Part shown: positions 30,868 to 38,183 of the stretch, piece after piece
Numbering within the stretch: position 1 is the stretch's first letter
How the letters are laid out: every line of letters starts with the position of its first letter
Origin: Pseudomonadales bacterium
Lineage (GTDB): Bacteria; Pseudomonadota; Gammaproteobacteria; Pseudomonadales; Azotimanducaceae
Direction: 5' to 3'
NCBI GenBank assembly: GCA_028277965.1
Contig: JANQFF010000284.1
Span: 1 to 42,754, forward strand
Length of the DNA stretch: 42,754 nt
The notes under the pieces: model-generated
Seen by the model: the letters and a program-made list of their open reading frames with translations, nothing else
Database searches by the model: none
What the model was told of the DNA's origin: nothing
Program-made: the position numbers and the translations under genes

Positions 30868-31779
30868 TCAGAAAAACTGATCGACACCACGTTCGACGAT
30901 CGCGGCACCGACCCAGGCCAGCGGTGGGACAATCAGATACAGCAGCACCCGGCTGATCAAACGGGTATCCACCGGCCATTCCGGCACTTCCTTGAGATGA
31001 CTGCGATAGTCGAGGAGTGTGTTGACCTCGCTGAGATCACCTGTGCTGAGGGCCTTGAGCTGGCTATCGACTTCTGCGAGACGCTCCTGTTTGGCACGTC
31101 GGACCGCCTGACGAACACCGAGCATGGGGAGAAAGAAAAGGGCAATGGCGCCGGGGATGCCAATTGCAAACGCGGCCTCGTAATACTCCCAACGGAAGTC
31201 ACTGCTCAAAGACTGAAGCGGTGAGAGCGCGAGGATACCCATCACACCAAACACATCGAGACTGCCGACTCGTCCCAGTGGGCGTAGCTGATCAGCCCTG
31301 TGAAGGTCGATGTTGATGTGTCGCCCGATACGCACGCAGTGCGTTGCAAAGTAAAGCCGCCAGGACAACAACAGGCCATTGGACGCCCACACGAGCCCGT
31401 TCCCAAACTTCAGGGTGTTTTCCATGATCTGGTAGTCGACAGGCACGTCCCGCGCCATGCGGAAATCCCAAAGCCCATACACAAGCCCCATCACACTGCC
31501 CAGCACCAGTATCGAGTATCGAATCCAATCCGCCTCCACCCGGAACGTTTTTCCCGACAACTCTTCGAGCAGTTCTCTTGCGATCTTTGATCGCTGCAGC
31601 TGAAAGTAGCTGACAATCAGCCAATAGGCAGGAACGAGGGCATACAGCCGGCTCAGGTCGAAGTAGCGGTTCTCTGAGAAACTGTAGTCCGGTGCCAACC
31701 CACCGCTTGTGTAGTAGACAAAGCTGAACGTGCCGAACAAGACGACAAAAAGCGTGATTGCCCCTAAGATGCGCTTCAA
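30868..31779 (-). CDS. Multi-pass membrane protein of unknown function
   Basis: I do not recognise the family of this 303-residue protein. Hydrophobic stretches occur near residues 4-26 (LGAITLFVVLFGTFSFVYY), 45-60, 88-106 (YSILVLGSVMGLVYGL), 130-145, 178-192, 203-222 (FAIGIPGAIALFFLPMLG) and 277-295 (VLLYLIVPPLAWVGAAIVE), giving six or seven segments. Charged loops such as RQAVRRAKQERLAEVDSQLK near residue 230 form a possible cytoplasmic helix. There is no motif of a transporter or enzyme that I can name. It starts with TTG preceded by GGAGAGAGAG, a good ribosome site. It is divergent from the malonate transporter genes, 68 bp away. Confidence 0.7.
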   Translation of the reverse strand: MKRILGAITLFVVLFGTFSFVYYTSGGLAPDYSFSENRYFDLSRLYALVPAYWLIVSYFQLQRSKIARELLEELSGKTFRVEADWIRYSILVLGSVMGLVYGLWDFRMARDVPVDYQIMENTLKFGNGLVWASNGLLLSWRLYFATHCVRIGRHINIDLHRADQLRPLGRVGSLDVFGVMGILALSPLQSLSSDFRWEYYEAAFAIGIPGAIALFFLPMLGVRQAVRRAKQERLAEVDSQLKALSTGDLSEVNTLLDYRSHLKEVPEWPVDTRLISRVLLYLIVPPLAWVGAAIVERGVDQFF

Positions 31780-31847
31780 CGCTCTCTCTCCGGGTCTGTA
31801 ACAAGGTCATTGTACGTGAGGAATTCAGCAAACTGGGAAGCGCTGAC

Positions 31848-32213
31848 ATGGTGATCTACGGTGTCACGCTGCTGGCCGCCTGCTACCTTGTCGGCGTTTT
31901 TGCAGGCGAGCTCCTTGGGAGACTGCTGGGGATCGATGCCAACGTTGGCGGCGTCGGCATCGCGATGTTGCTCCTGATCATTCTTTCGAACCTGCGGGAT
32001 GAACGTTTTCACCTGAAGCCGATGACAGAAACCGGTGTCACGTTCTGGAGCGCGATGTACATCCCCATTGTGATCGCCATGGCAGCCAAACAGAACGTAA
32101 CCGGCGCCCTGTCCGGCGGCTGGATGGCGATACTCGCCGGTACCCTCGCTGTCACAGCAAGCTTCGCGATGATCCCGGTGCTGGCCCGCTTCACGGAAGT
32201 TCGAGATGAGTGA
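31848..32213 (+). CDS. madL: Malonate transporter small subunit MadL
   Basis: The 121-residue membrane protein begins MVIYGVTLLAACYLVGVFAG and continues LLGRLLGIDANVGGVGIAML and LLIILSNLR, the pattern of MadL, the small subunit of the two-component malonate:Na+ (H+) symporter first described in Malonomonas rubra. It has four hydrophobic segments. A longer frame from 31758 has no membrane or signal character and overlaps the neighbouring gene, so ATG 31848, with GGGAAG upstream, is preferred. It overlaps the larger subunit gene by 8 bp. No malonate decarboxylase or malonyl-CoA synthetase gene is present in the window, so the use of imported malonate is unknown. Confidence 0.9.
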   Translation: MVIYGVTLLAACYLVGVFAGELLGRLLGIDANVGGVGIAMLLLIILSNLRDERFHLKPMTETGVTFWSAMYIPIVIAMAAKQNVTGALSGGWMAILAGTLAVTASFAMIPVLARFTEVRDE

Positions 32214-32967
32214 AGCGTTCTCGAGTACCCTGACCGCAAACTCGCTGATAGCCGCGTTCGTTTTTGTCGGGTTGGTCCTGGCACTTTCGAACTGGATTTC
32301 AAACAAGTTTACAAACGGTCGGATACACGGTTCCGCGATCGCTATTTCCCTGGGACTCGTCTTTGCTTACGTCGCCGGAGTGTTCACCGGCGGTACGCGC
32401 GGGCTGGCTGACATCGCTTTGCTCTCCGGTGTTGGGCTCCTCGGAGGTGCGATGTTTCGCGACTTCGCCATTGTCGCGACCGCTTACGGAGCTGATCTCA
32501 ATACTCTGAAAAGAGCCGGATGGGTAGGTGCCTCCTCGGTCATCATTGGGGTTGTCCTGTCATTCATCGTCGGCGCCGTCATCGCAGTTGCTTTCGGTTA
32601 TACGGATCCCATAGCAGTGACGACCATTGGTGCGGGCGCATCGACCTATATTGTGGGTCCGGTTACCGGGACAGCGCTGGGCGCTGGATCTGATGTTATT
32701 GCCCTAAGCGTGGCCGCAGGTCTCACCAAGTCGATCCTTGTAATGATCGGCACCCCGCTTGTTGCTCGCAGGATTGGTCTGAACAACCCAAGTTCCGCAC
32801 TCGTGTATGGCGGCCTGATGGGTACAACCAGTGGTGTGGCCGCGGGGCTTGCTGCAACAGATCCCAAACTTGTGCCGTATGGCGCTATGACGGCAACTTT
32901 CTATACCGGCGTGGGGTGCCTGCTGGCGCCTTCAGTGTTATACCTTCTGATTGAGGCAATTCTTTAA
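32206..32967 (+). CDS. madM: Malonate transporter large subunit MadM
   Basis: The 253-residue protein has about eight to nine hydrophobic segments and carries the glycine-rich MadM signature pieces ALLSGVGLLGGAMFRDFAIV, TIGAGASTYIVGPVTGTALG and YGGLMGTTSGVAAGLAATDP, together with an N-terminal extended helix (LIAAFVFVGLVLALSNWI). It forms the transport pathway with MadL for uptake of malonate. The ATG overlaps the MadL stop (ATGAGTGA), indicating translational coupling. Malonate could feed malonyl-CoA metabolism, and an acyl-CoA carboxylase-like protein lies elsewhere in the window, but no direct link can be shown. Confidence 0.92.
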   Translation: MSEAFSSTLTANSLIAAFVFVGLVLALSNWISNKFTNGRIHGSAIAISLGLVFAYVAGVFTGGTRGLADIALLSGVGLLGGAMFRDFAIVATAYGADLNTLKRAGWVGASSVIIGVVLSFIVGAVIAVAFGYTDPIAVTTIGAGASTYIVGPVTGTALGAGSDVIALSVAAGLTKSILVMIGTPLVARRIGLNNPSSALVYGGLMGTTSGVAAGLAATDPKLVPYGAMTATFYTGVGCLLAPSVLYLLIEAIL

Positions 32968-32969
32968 GA

Positions 32970-32994
32970 AATCGCGGCTGAAGCCGCTCCTACA
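32970..32994. repeat. Single REP arm downstream of madM
   Basis: One REP arm (AATCGCGGCTGAAGCCGC core then TCCTACA) without a partner lies between the convergent madM and PhyH genes. Its self-complementary GCGGCTGAAGCCGC still gives a small hairpin. Confidence 0.88.
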
Positions 32995-33011
32995 GAGGTG
33001 GAGAGATTGCT

Positions 33012-33959
33012 CTAGCTTTCTCGGCTGACGCGCCTCATGGGGTGCAGCTCACCACCTTCACCGATGATGTACTCAGGCACTTCGACGTCGTAGTTGCCGA
33101 GGCTCACTGCATCTTTTTCCGTGGCGCTTCCGCTCATCATCCCGAGCGTTCCATAGGTCCTCAGACCCAGACGTTTTCTGAGTTTGGGACTGGCCTCGTC
33201 CAGGACTTCCTGCAGGCAGGTCACACCCCAGTTCTCCTGCTGACGCATCCACGGCAGACAGTAGAAGTTGGCAATGTGACGGCGCGGATGACCTTCCCGA
33301 TTCACCCCTGTGCCGTGCCACAGTCGCCCGTCCCACGCAAAGAGGGTCCCCGCAGGCGCTTCAATCTGCACGGCGTATTCTCGTGGTGGCGGGTTGATCA
33401 GATCTTCAGGCTGCCAGCGATGACTCCCTGGAACGACACACGTGCTGCCGCGCTCGGGCGCAAAGTCATCCAACAACCAGAACAGGTTGCATGCCGCCGG
33501 AAAATCAGCGGTTGCCGGAACCTGACCCTGGTCACGATGCAGCGGCTGAGGTTCAGACGTCGGTCCATGGAAGATACCCGCGGTTACGCTGGATATCAGG
33601 AAATTGGGTCCCAGCATGTATCCCGCGAGCTGGTCCGTCAGCTCACGCTCCACAAGATCGAGGTAACACTGACCCTTATTCACCATATTGGAGATGATCT
33701 GCTTGTCCGAGTCAGCTCCTGGCGGAGCCAGCACGCCCAGATTTCGTTCGGCTGTAGCCTGAGCTGTGACCTTGTCACGCAACACGTCGACCTCATCCGC
33801 ACTCAGCGCATCTCCCAGGAGACACATTCCATACTCTGTCAGGTGATCCCTGGCTTCAGAAACATCGGTGGTGATGGGCGGTAGCGGCAACGGATCGGGT
33901 TCCGCCATCCGCGGCGCAGCGCGGTATCGGGTCTGGCGGTGGGCTGCGGTTTCTGGCAT
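33012..33959 (-). CDS. Phytanoyl-CoA dioxygenase (PhyH) family protein, second copy
   Basis: The 315-residue protein is a Fe(II)/2-oxoglutarate dioxygenase of the PhyH type: His141 and Asp143 in QPLHRDQGQV form the first two iron ligands, His215 in LWHGTGVNREG the third, and RRHIANFYCLPW includes the arginine for 2-oxoglutarate. APERGSTCVVPGSHRWQPED is the family's GSH/W segment. It is longer than the PhyH protein at 11084 and only distantly similar, which suggests a different substrate. GGGAGGAAATGCT precedes the start. It diverges from the Anbu gene across 64 bp that also contain the Anbu promoter. Confidence 0.9.
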   Translation of the reverse strand: MPETAAHRQTRYRAAPRMAEPDPLPLPPITTDVSEARDHLTEYGMCLLGDALSADEVDVLRDKVTAQATAERNLGVLAPPGADSDKQIISNMVNKGQCYLDLVERELTDQLAGYMLGPNFLISSVTAGIFHGPTSEPQPLHRDQGQVPATADFPAACNLFWLLDDFAPERGSTCVVPGSHRWQPEDLINPPPREYAVQIEAPAGTLFAWDGRLWHGTGVNREGHPRRHIANFYCLPWMRQQENWGVTCLQEVLDEASPKLRKRLGLRTYGTLGMMSGSATEKDAVSLGNYDVEVPEYIIGEGGELHPMRRVSRES

Positions 33960-34011
33960 AGCATTTCCTCCCGGTGCCAGACAAGGATACAGATTAGAGA
34001 AACATCGGGTC

Positions 34012-34017
34012 TATAAT
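34012..34017 (+). promoter_or_regulatory. -10 box placing the Anbu transcript start at its ATG
   Basis: A perfect TATAAT ends at 34017. Transcription normally starts about 7 bases further on, which is the A of the Anbu start codon at 34024. No ribosome site precedes that ATG, so a leaderless mRNA is likely. No good -35 hexamer is present at 17 bp, so a different sigma factor or an activator may be needed. Confidence 0.6.
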
Positions 34018-34023
34018 CCGTCG

Positions 34024-34767
34024 ATGACGTATTGTGTCGCGATCAAGATCGACGACGGTCTCGTATTCTGTTCGGATTCCAGAACAAATGCCGGTCCCGA
34101 CCAGGTGAGCACCTTCTCAAAGCTCCACCAGTTCACCGTGCCCGGTGAAAGGCACCTGGTACTCCTGAGTGCCGGTAACCTTGCAACATCACAGGCAGTT
34201 GTCGACACGCTGCACCGCGATCTCAGGGAAGACGCGGAAGTGACGTTACACAAAGCAAAATATCTCTCCGACGTGGCCGACTATGTCGGTCAGATCAGCA
34301 TCGAGGTTCAGAACAAATACGCCCCGGCGGGAGAAGAAGCCGGTTTCAACGCAGAAGCTTCCTTCATTCTCGGAGGGCAGATCCTGCACGAACCCCCGGA
34401 GCTCTATCTCATCTACCCTGAAGGCAATCATATCCGCTCGTCGACACAACACCCGTATCTTCAGATCGGTGAAACGAAATACGGCAAACCGATTCTCGAC
34501 CGCATCATTGAATCGACGACAACACCTGAAAACGCCATGCGCTGTGCGCTGGTATCCATGGACTCCACGATGCGGAGCAACGCAACCGTAGGACCGCCGA
34601 TCGAACTTCTCTACGTGCGCCGCGACGTCCTCGCAAAGAAAGCGTTGTACCAGGAGTTCGACCAGGACGATCCGTACCTTATCGAGTTACGTGATGCCTG
34701 GAACGCTCAGATTGTGCGTGCCTTCAACGACCTGCCTGGTCTGACGGAGATCTTTTCAGGGTCCTGA
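34024..34767 (+). CDS. Anbu proteasome-like peptidase
   Basis: The 247-residue protein has the N-terminus MTYCVAIKIDDGLVFCSDSR followed by TNAGPDQVSTFSKL. After removal of Met, Thr1, Asp17 and Lys33 coincide with the N-terminal nucleophile hydrolase triad of 20S proteasome and HslV beta subunits, and the overall sequence matches Anbu (ancestral beta subunit). Anbu proteins form large ring or helical assemblies and occur beside genes for alpha-E and circularly permuted ATP-grasp proteins, as here, though in this window those genes face it from the other strand and a zinc metallopeptidase gene lies between. The start at 34024 is fixed by the catalytic Thr. The last 44 bp overlap the zinc peptidase gene on the other strand. 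Confidence 0.93.
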   Translation: MTYCVAIKIDDGLVFCSDSRTNAGPDQVSTFSKLHQFTVPGERHLVLLSAGNLATSQAVVDTLHRDLREDAEVTLHKAKYLSDVADYVGQISIEVQNKYAPAGEEAGFNAEASFILGGQILHEPPELYLIYPEGNHIRSSTQHPYLQIGETKYGKPILDRIIESTTTPENAMRCALVSMDSTMRSNATVGPPIELLYVRRDVLAKKALYQEFDQDDPYLIELRDAWNAQIVRAFNDLPGLTEIFSGS

Positions 34768-35725
34768 CAAACCGGTCCACAAATGCCAGTTTCTCCTTGA
34801 CGTTGCTGTTGAGTACAAACGGATAGGTATCCGTCTGTCCCACGCTGCGGTTGAGCTCGTTCAGAACCACACTCAATTCACCCCACTGCCGGATCCGCTC
34901 TTCAATTGTTCCACCAGGATCCTCCTGCCAGAGACCGGTGCTTGCGGCTGTGTCCATCACGTCATGGATATGCAGGTAGTGGCCCCAGCTCTCCGCCCAG
35001 TCTTCGGACGGATGAGCACTGGCGTATGCGCTGATGAAGTTCTCCTGCCAACCGGATGGTGGCCCATGTGCATAGTAGCGCTCCAGGGAAGCCTGATAAT
35101 CCTCATCGGGGTCTCCGAAAAGCTCGACAAACTCCTCATGGTTCGTCATGGGCATGAACGTCGCGTAATGGTGTCCGGATTCATGTCTCAGGTGCCCGAG
35201 CAGTGTCCGGTAGTATTCGTTCACCGCAATTCGTTCAGCCTCACGTGCCACGTCATCTGCCTCAGCAACGTTGATGGTGATGACACCCGAGGAGTAGCCC
35301 GTGTTATGCACTTCCCCCGCGAAGTGCGAATTTGACCGTTCATCCTCGACAAAATCGAACAACAGGCCCTGACTGGTTGTCTCGAATCCGCTCACCAGGG
35401 GCAGATCAAGGTCCAACAACGTATAGATCAGCCGTTTCTTGGCGTTTTCCAGTCTTTTCCAACGAGTGAGATTACGCTCGAAGCTCAGATCCGGAATTGT
35501 GCGATTGAAACGGCACGCAAAACAGTAATCACCAGCCCGTTCGACAAACCAGTTACAGACACCAAACTCCTCGTTATTCCGACATGGAAAAACGCAGGGG
35601 TCGCGGTTCTCTCTCCGGCACATCGACATGGTGCTGACATCGAATCCAACCACCGCTCCACATTTCACGCATGCTTCGGAATCAAAGAACAGTCGTTGCC
35701 CGCAATCGCACGAAAAGCTCTTCAA
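34724..35725 (-). CDS. Putative zinc metallopeptidase with N-terminal Cys clusters (Peptidase_Mx-like)
   Basis: The 333-residue protein opens with cysteine pairs (Cys6, Cys8, Cys19, Cys22, then Cys44, Cys48, Cys57 and Cys68, Cys71), probably two zinc ribbons. The catalytic part has HESGH at residues 181-185 (LLGHLRHESGHHYATF), a member of the HExxH class, and EDWAESWGHYLHIHD further on, where the third zinc ligand is expected. This matches the domain called zinc-binding metallopeptidase or Peptidase_Mx, which is found with alpha-E and ATP-grasp genes. Its start overlaps the alpha-E stop by 4 bp (ATGA) and its end overlaps Anbu by 44 bp on the other strand. It would cleave or deaminate the product of the ATP-grasp ligase, which is inference. 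Confidence 0.82.
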   Translation of the reverse strand: MKSFSCDCGQRLFFDSEACVKCGAVVGFDVSTMSMCRRENRDPCVFPCRNNEEFGVCNWFVERAGDYCFACRFNRTIPDLSFERNLTRWKRLENAKKRLIYTLLDLDLPLVSGFETTSQGLLFDFVEDERSNSHFAGEVHNTGYSSGVITINVAEADDVAREAERIAVNEYYRTLLGHLRHESGHHYATFMPMTNHEEFVELFGDPDEDYQASLERYYAHGPPSGWQENFISAYASAHPSEDWAESWGHYLHIHDVMDTAASTGLWQEDPGGTIEERIRQWGELSVVLNELNRSVGQTDTYPFVLNSNVKEKLAFVDRFVRTLKRSPSDQAGR

Positions 35726-36654
35726 TCGGACCTCGCCACGAACCAGGTATCGACAATCGCATCGTTGATCTCAGCTATGTCTTCCTGGAGGTCCAGAATG
35801 AACTGGTGTAACTGCGGCAGGTCGAATTCCTCGGCTTCGAAACGCACCAGTTTGGTCGCGCTGGCGCGAGTCAGACGCATGAGCCCTGCCGGTCCACGCA
35901 GATGCCCCACCATCTCCTCGATCTGGTTGAAACAATAAAGCATCGATCGGGGAAACTGGGCGTCACTCAAAATGAAGTCGAAGACCTGGTTGGCCTCGAG
36001 TGTCGGACCAATCTTGCGTCGGTATGCACTTGTCGCCGAAAGCGACGTCAGGAGATTAGCCCAGAGCGTCGGGATCTCCGTCAGCTGTTCGCGGCCCCGT
36101 TCAATGATGACGGCGTCTCCAACATCGATGACACGGCTCGTCATGTCGGCACGCTCGATCATCTGCCCAAGCTGCAGGAACCAGAGGCTGTGATCCCTCA
36201 AGACCGTGCTCGCGATCAACCCGTTCAGCTGCTGGATTTTCGCAATGAGCGACTCGAGAAATTCGAATCGGTGTTCACGTTTGACCGCATACATCGCCCG
36301 ATCCTCAACCAGCAGGCCAAGCTCATTCATGAGTTCCCAGGTGGGACCAGGCAGGACGTCCCTGGTTGTGCGTACGTTCTCTCGTGCCCAGGCAATGGAG
36401 TGACTGATCGATGACGGGCTATCCCCATCTACCAGCAAAAACTTGACCGTATTGCGCTCTGTCGGGTTCTTGTAGCGCTGCTGAAAAGCGTCTTCAGCAT
36501 CCAGGATCTCGACCAGCACGCTCCAGTCCGCGCCTACACTCCTGGGGATATCGAACATGAGGTGGGAATATGCGCGCACCAGCCGCGCCGTATCTTCCGC
36601 CCGTTCCAGGTAGCGGGCCATCCAGTAGAGCCGTTCCGCGACACGGGACAACAT
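35722..36654 (-). CDS. Alpha-E domain protein
   Basis: The 310-residue, mostly helical protein begins MLSRVAERLYWMARYLERAE and carries SLWFLQLGQMIERADMTSRV in the middle and SMLYCFNQIEEMVGHL late, the two ER-A-D/E repeats that define alpha-E proteins. These have no known enzymatic residues and always accompany circularly permuted ATP-grasp proteins; they are assumed to be a partner or substrate carrier of the ligase. Its ATG overlaps the stop of the ATP-grasp gene by one base (TGATG), so the two are translationally coupled. The function in vivo is not known for this family. Confidence 0.9.
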   Translation of the reverse strand: MLSRVAERLYWMARYLERAEDTARLVRAYSHLMFDIPRSVGADWSVLVEILDAEDAFQQRYKNPTERNTVKFLLVDGDSPSSISHSIAWARENVRTTRDVLPGPTWELMNELGLLVEDRAMYAVKREHRFEFLESLIAKIQQLNGLIASTVLRDHSLWFLQLGQMIERADMTSRVIDVGDAVIIERGREQLTEIPTLWANLLTSLSATSAYRRKIGPTLEANQVFDFILSDAQFPRSMLYCFNQIEEMVGHLRGPAGLMRLTRASATKLVRFEAEEFDLPQLHQFILDLQEDIAEINDAIVDTWFVARSD

Positions 36655-38093
36655 CAGTCGACGACCCAGGTGTCTTTGCTGCCACCACCCTGAGACGAAT
36701 TCACGACAAGCGAGCCTTCTTTAAGCGCAACACGGGTCAACCCCCCCGGCGTCACCCAGTTACCGGCACCCTGCAGCACGAAAGGCCTCAGGTCGAGATG
36801 CCTGGCACCGAGCCCGTCTTCACAGAGCGTTGGCGCAGTTGAAAGAGCCAGAGTTGGCTGAGCGATGTAGTTGTTGGGATCCTTGCGTATGAGCCTGGCG
36901 AACTTCCTGTGTTCAGCAGGTGTCGCTTTTGGTCCTACCATCAGCCCATACCCACCTGATTCGTTGGTCGGTTTGACAACGAGCTCAGAGAGGTGATCGA
37001 GCACGTACTCCCGCTCTTCTTTGCGACTGCACAGATACGTGTGGACGTTGTCGATCAGCGGTTCTTCGTCGAGATAAAACCGCACCATGTCGGGCACATA
37101 GGCGTAGATTGCCTTGTTGTCAGCGACACCGCTTCCAGGCGCGTTGGCAATCGCCACGTTACCATTGCGCCAGGCACGCATGAGACCCGGCACACCAAGC
37201 ACAGAGTCTTTCCGAAAAACCTCAGGATCAAGAAAAAGTTCGTCCACACGCCGGTAAATCACGTCGACCTGTCGTGGGCCATCGACCGTTCGCATGAAGA
37301 CCCGATCTTTCTCATCAACATAGAGATCCGGACCTTCAACGAGTTCTGCACCCATACCCTGTGCCAGAAACGCATGTTCGAAATAGGCGGAGTTGTAGAT
37401 ACCCGGCGTCAGCACCACCACGCAGGGCCGTCCACTCCGATTGGGGGAAATCGACTCCAGCGTGCTGTAGAGCATGGTCGGGTAGTCGTCGACGGGATGA
37501 ATGCTGTAGTCGAGAAAAAGCTCCGGCAGAACTCGCTTGGTGATCTGCCGGTTTTCGACCATGTAGGAGACCCCCGACGGAATCCGCAGATTGTCCTCGA
37601 GCACGTAGAACGTCCCGTCAGCATCACGCACGAGGTCCGTGCCGCAGATATGCGCCCATGTATCGTGGGCAGGTTCCATGCCTTCACACTCGGGGCGGTA
37701 ACCACCTGACTTCACCACCAGCGCCTCAGGCACAATCCCTGCTTCAAGAATGCCTTTCTCGTTGTAGACGTCGTGGATGAAAGCATTCAGCGCACGCATG
37801 CGTTGCGACAATCCTGCACTCACCTTTTCCCATTCTTTTGCGGGTATCACACGCGGGATAATGTCGAACGGCCAGGCACGGTCGATGTTGCCCGCCTGGG
37901 AGTAGACCGTGAATGATATGCCCATTTCCCGGATGGATAACTCAGCCGCGGCCTGTCGTGCGCGGATCTCAGGCAGGCTGAACCTGCGCAGGCGACTCAC
38001 CAGTTTTCGCGCCGCACGCCGAGGGCTGCCCGTGGCAGTGGTCAGTTCATCATAGAAGTCTGTTACCGCATAACGGTCCCAGAGGTTTTTCAT
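36654..38093 (-). CDS. Circularly permuted ATP-grasp protein, type 2
   Basis: The 479-residue protein has the conserved segments of this family in their permuted order: NAFIHDVYNEKGILEAGIVP, DLVRDADGTFYVLEDNLRIP with SGVSYMVENR, IANAPGSGVADNKAIYAYVP and the ATP-binding part VVKPTNESGGYGLMVGPKA, then YIAQPTLALSTAPTL. ATP-grasp enzymes make amide bonds through an acyl-phosphate; with the alpha-E and peptidase partners this one has been proposed to synthesise or attach a short peptide. The product is unknown. It is the first gene of a coupled three-gene operon and diverges from an acyl-CoA dehydrogenase gene across 90 bp. A TTGACA lies 51-56 bp upstream of the ATG on the minus strand (38144-38149), but no matching -10 box was seen. 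Confidence 0.92.
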   Translation of the reverse strand: MKNLWDRYAVTDFYDELTTATGSPRRAARKLVSRLRRFSLPEIRARQAAAELSIREMGISFTVYSQAGNIDRAWPFDIIPRVIPAKEWEKVSAGLSQRMRALNAFIHDVYNEKGILEAGIVPEALVVKSGGYRPECEGMEPAHDTWAHICGTDLVRDADGTFYVLEDNLRIPSGVSYMVENRQITKRVLPELFLDYSIHPVDDYPTMLYSTLESISPNRSGRPCVVVLTPGIYNSAYFEHAFLAQGMGAELVEGPDLYVDEKDRVFMRTVDGPRQVDVIYRRVDELFLDPEVFRKDSVLGVPGLMRAWRNGNVAIANAPGSGVADNKAIYAYVPDMVRFYLDEEPLIDNVHTYLCSRKEEREYVLDHLSELVVKPTNESGGYGLMVGPKATPAEHRKFARLIRKDPNNYIAQPTLALSTAPTLCEDGLGARHLDLRPFVLQGAGNWVTPGGLTRVALKEGSLVVNSSQGGGSKDTWVVD

Positions 38094-38183
38094 CTTGCCA
38101 GTGTCCGATATCAGCGATTCCCGGGAGTTGCCCCAGGCCCGCTGTCAATCCTATCCTACGAAAACAGAGGAAGGGGGATTTTC

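Noticed and set aside
33042-33884. Plus-strand open frame of 280 codons opposite the second PhyH gene
   Set aside because: The PhyH iron ligands and signature on the minus strand are clear; the antisense frame has none.
33868-34023. N-terminal extension of Anbu by 52 residues
   Set aside because: It would bury the catalytic Thr and overlaps the 5' end of the divergent PhyH gene; the -10 box at 34012 also falls within it.
38094-38183. A sigma-70 promoter for the ATP-grasp operon based on TTGACA on the minus strand
   Set aside because: No -10 like hexamer lies at 16-18 bp from it, so the promoter is not supported.
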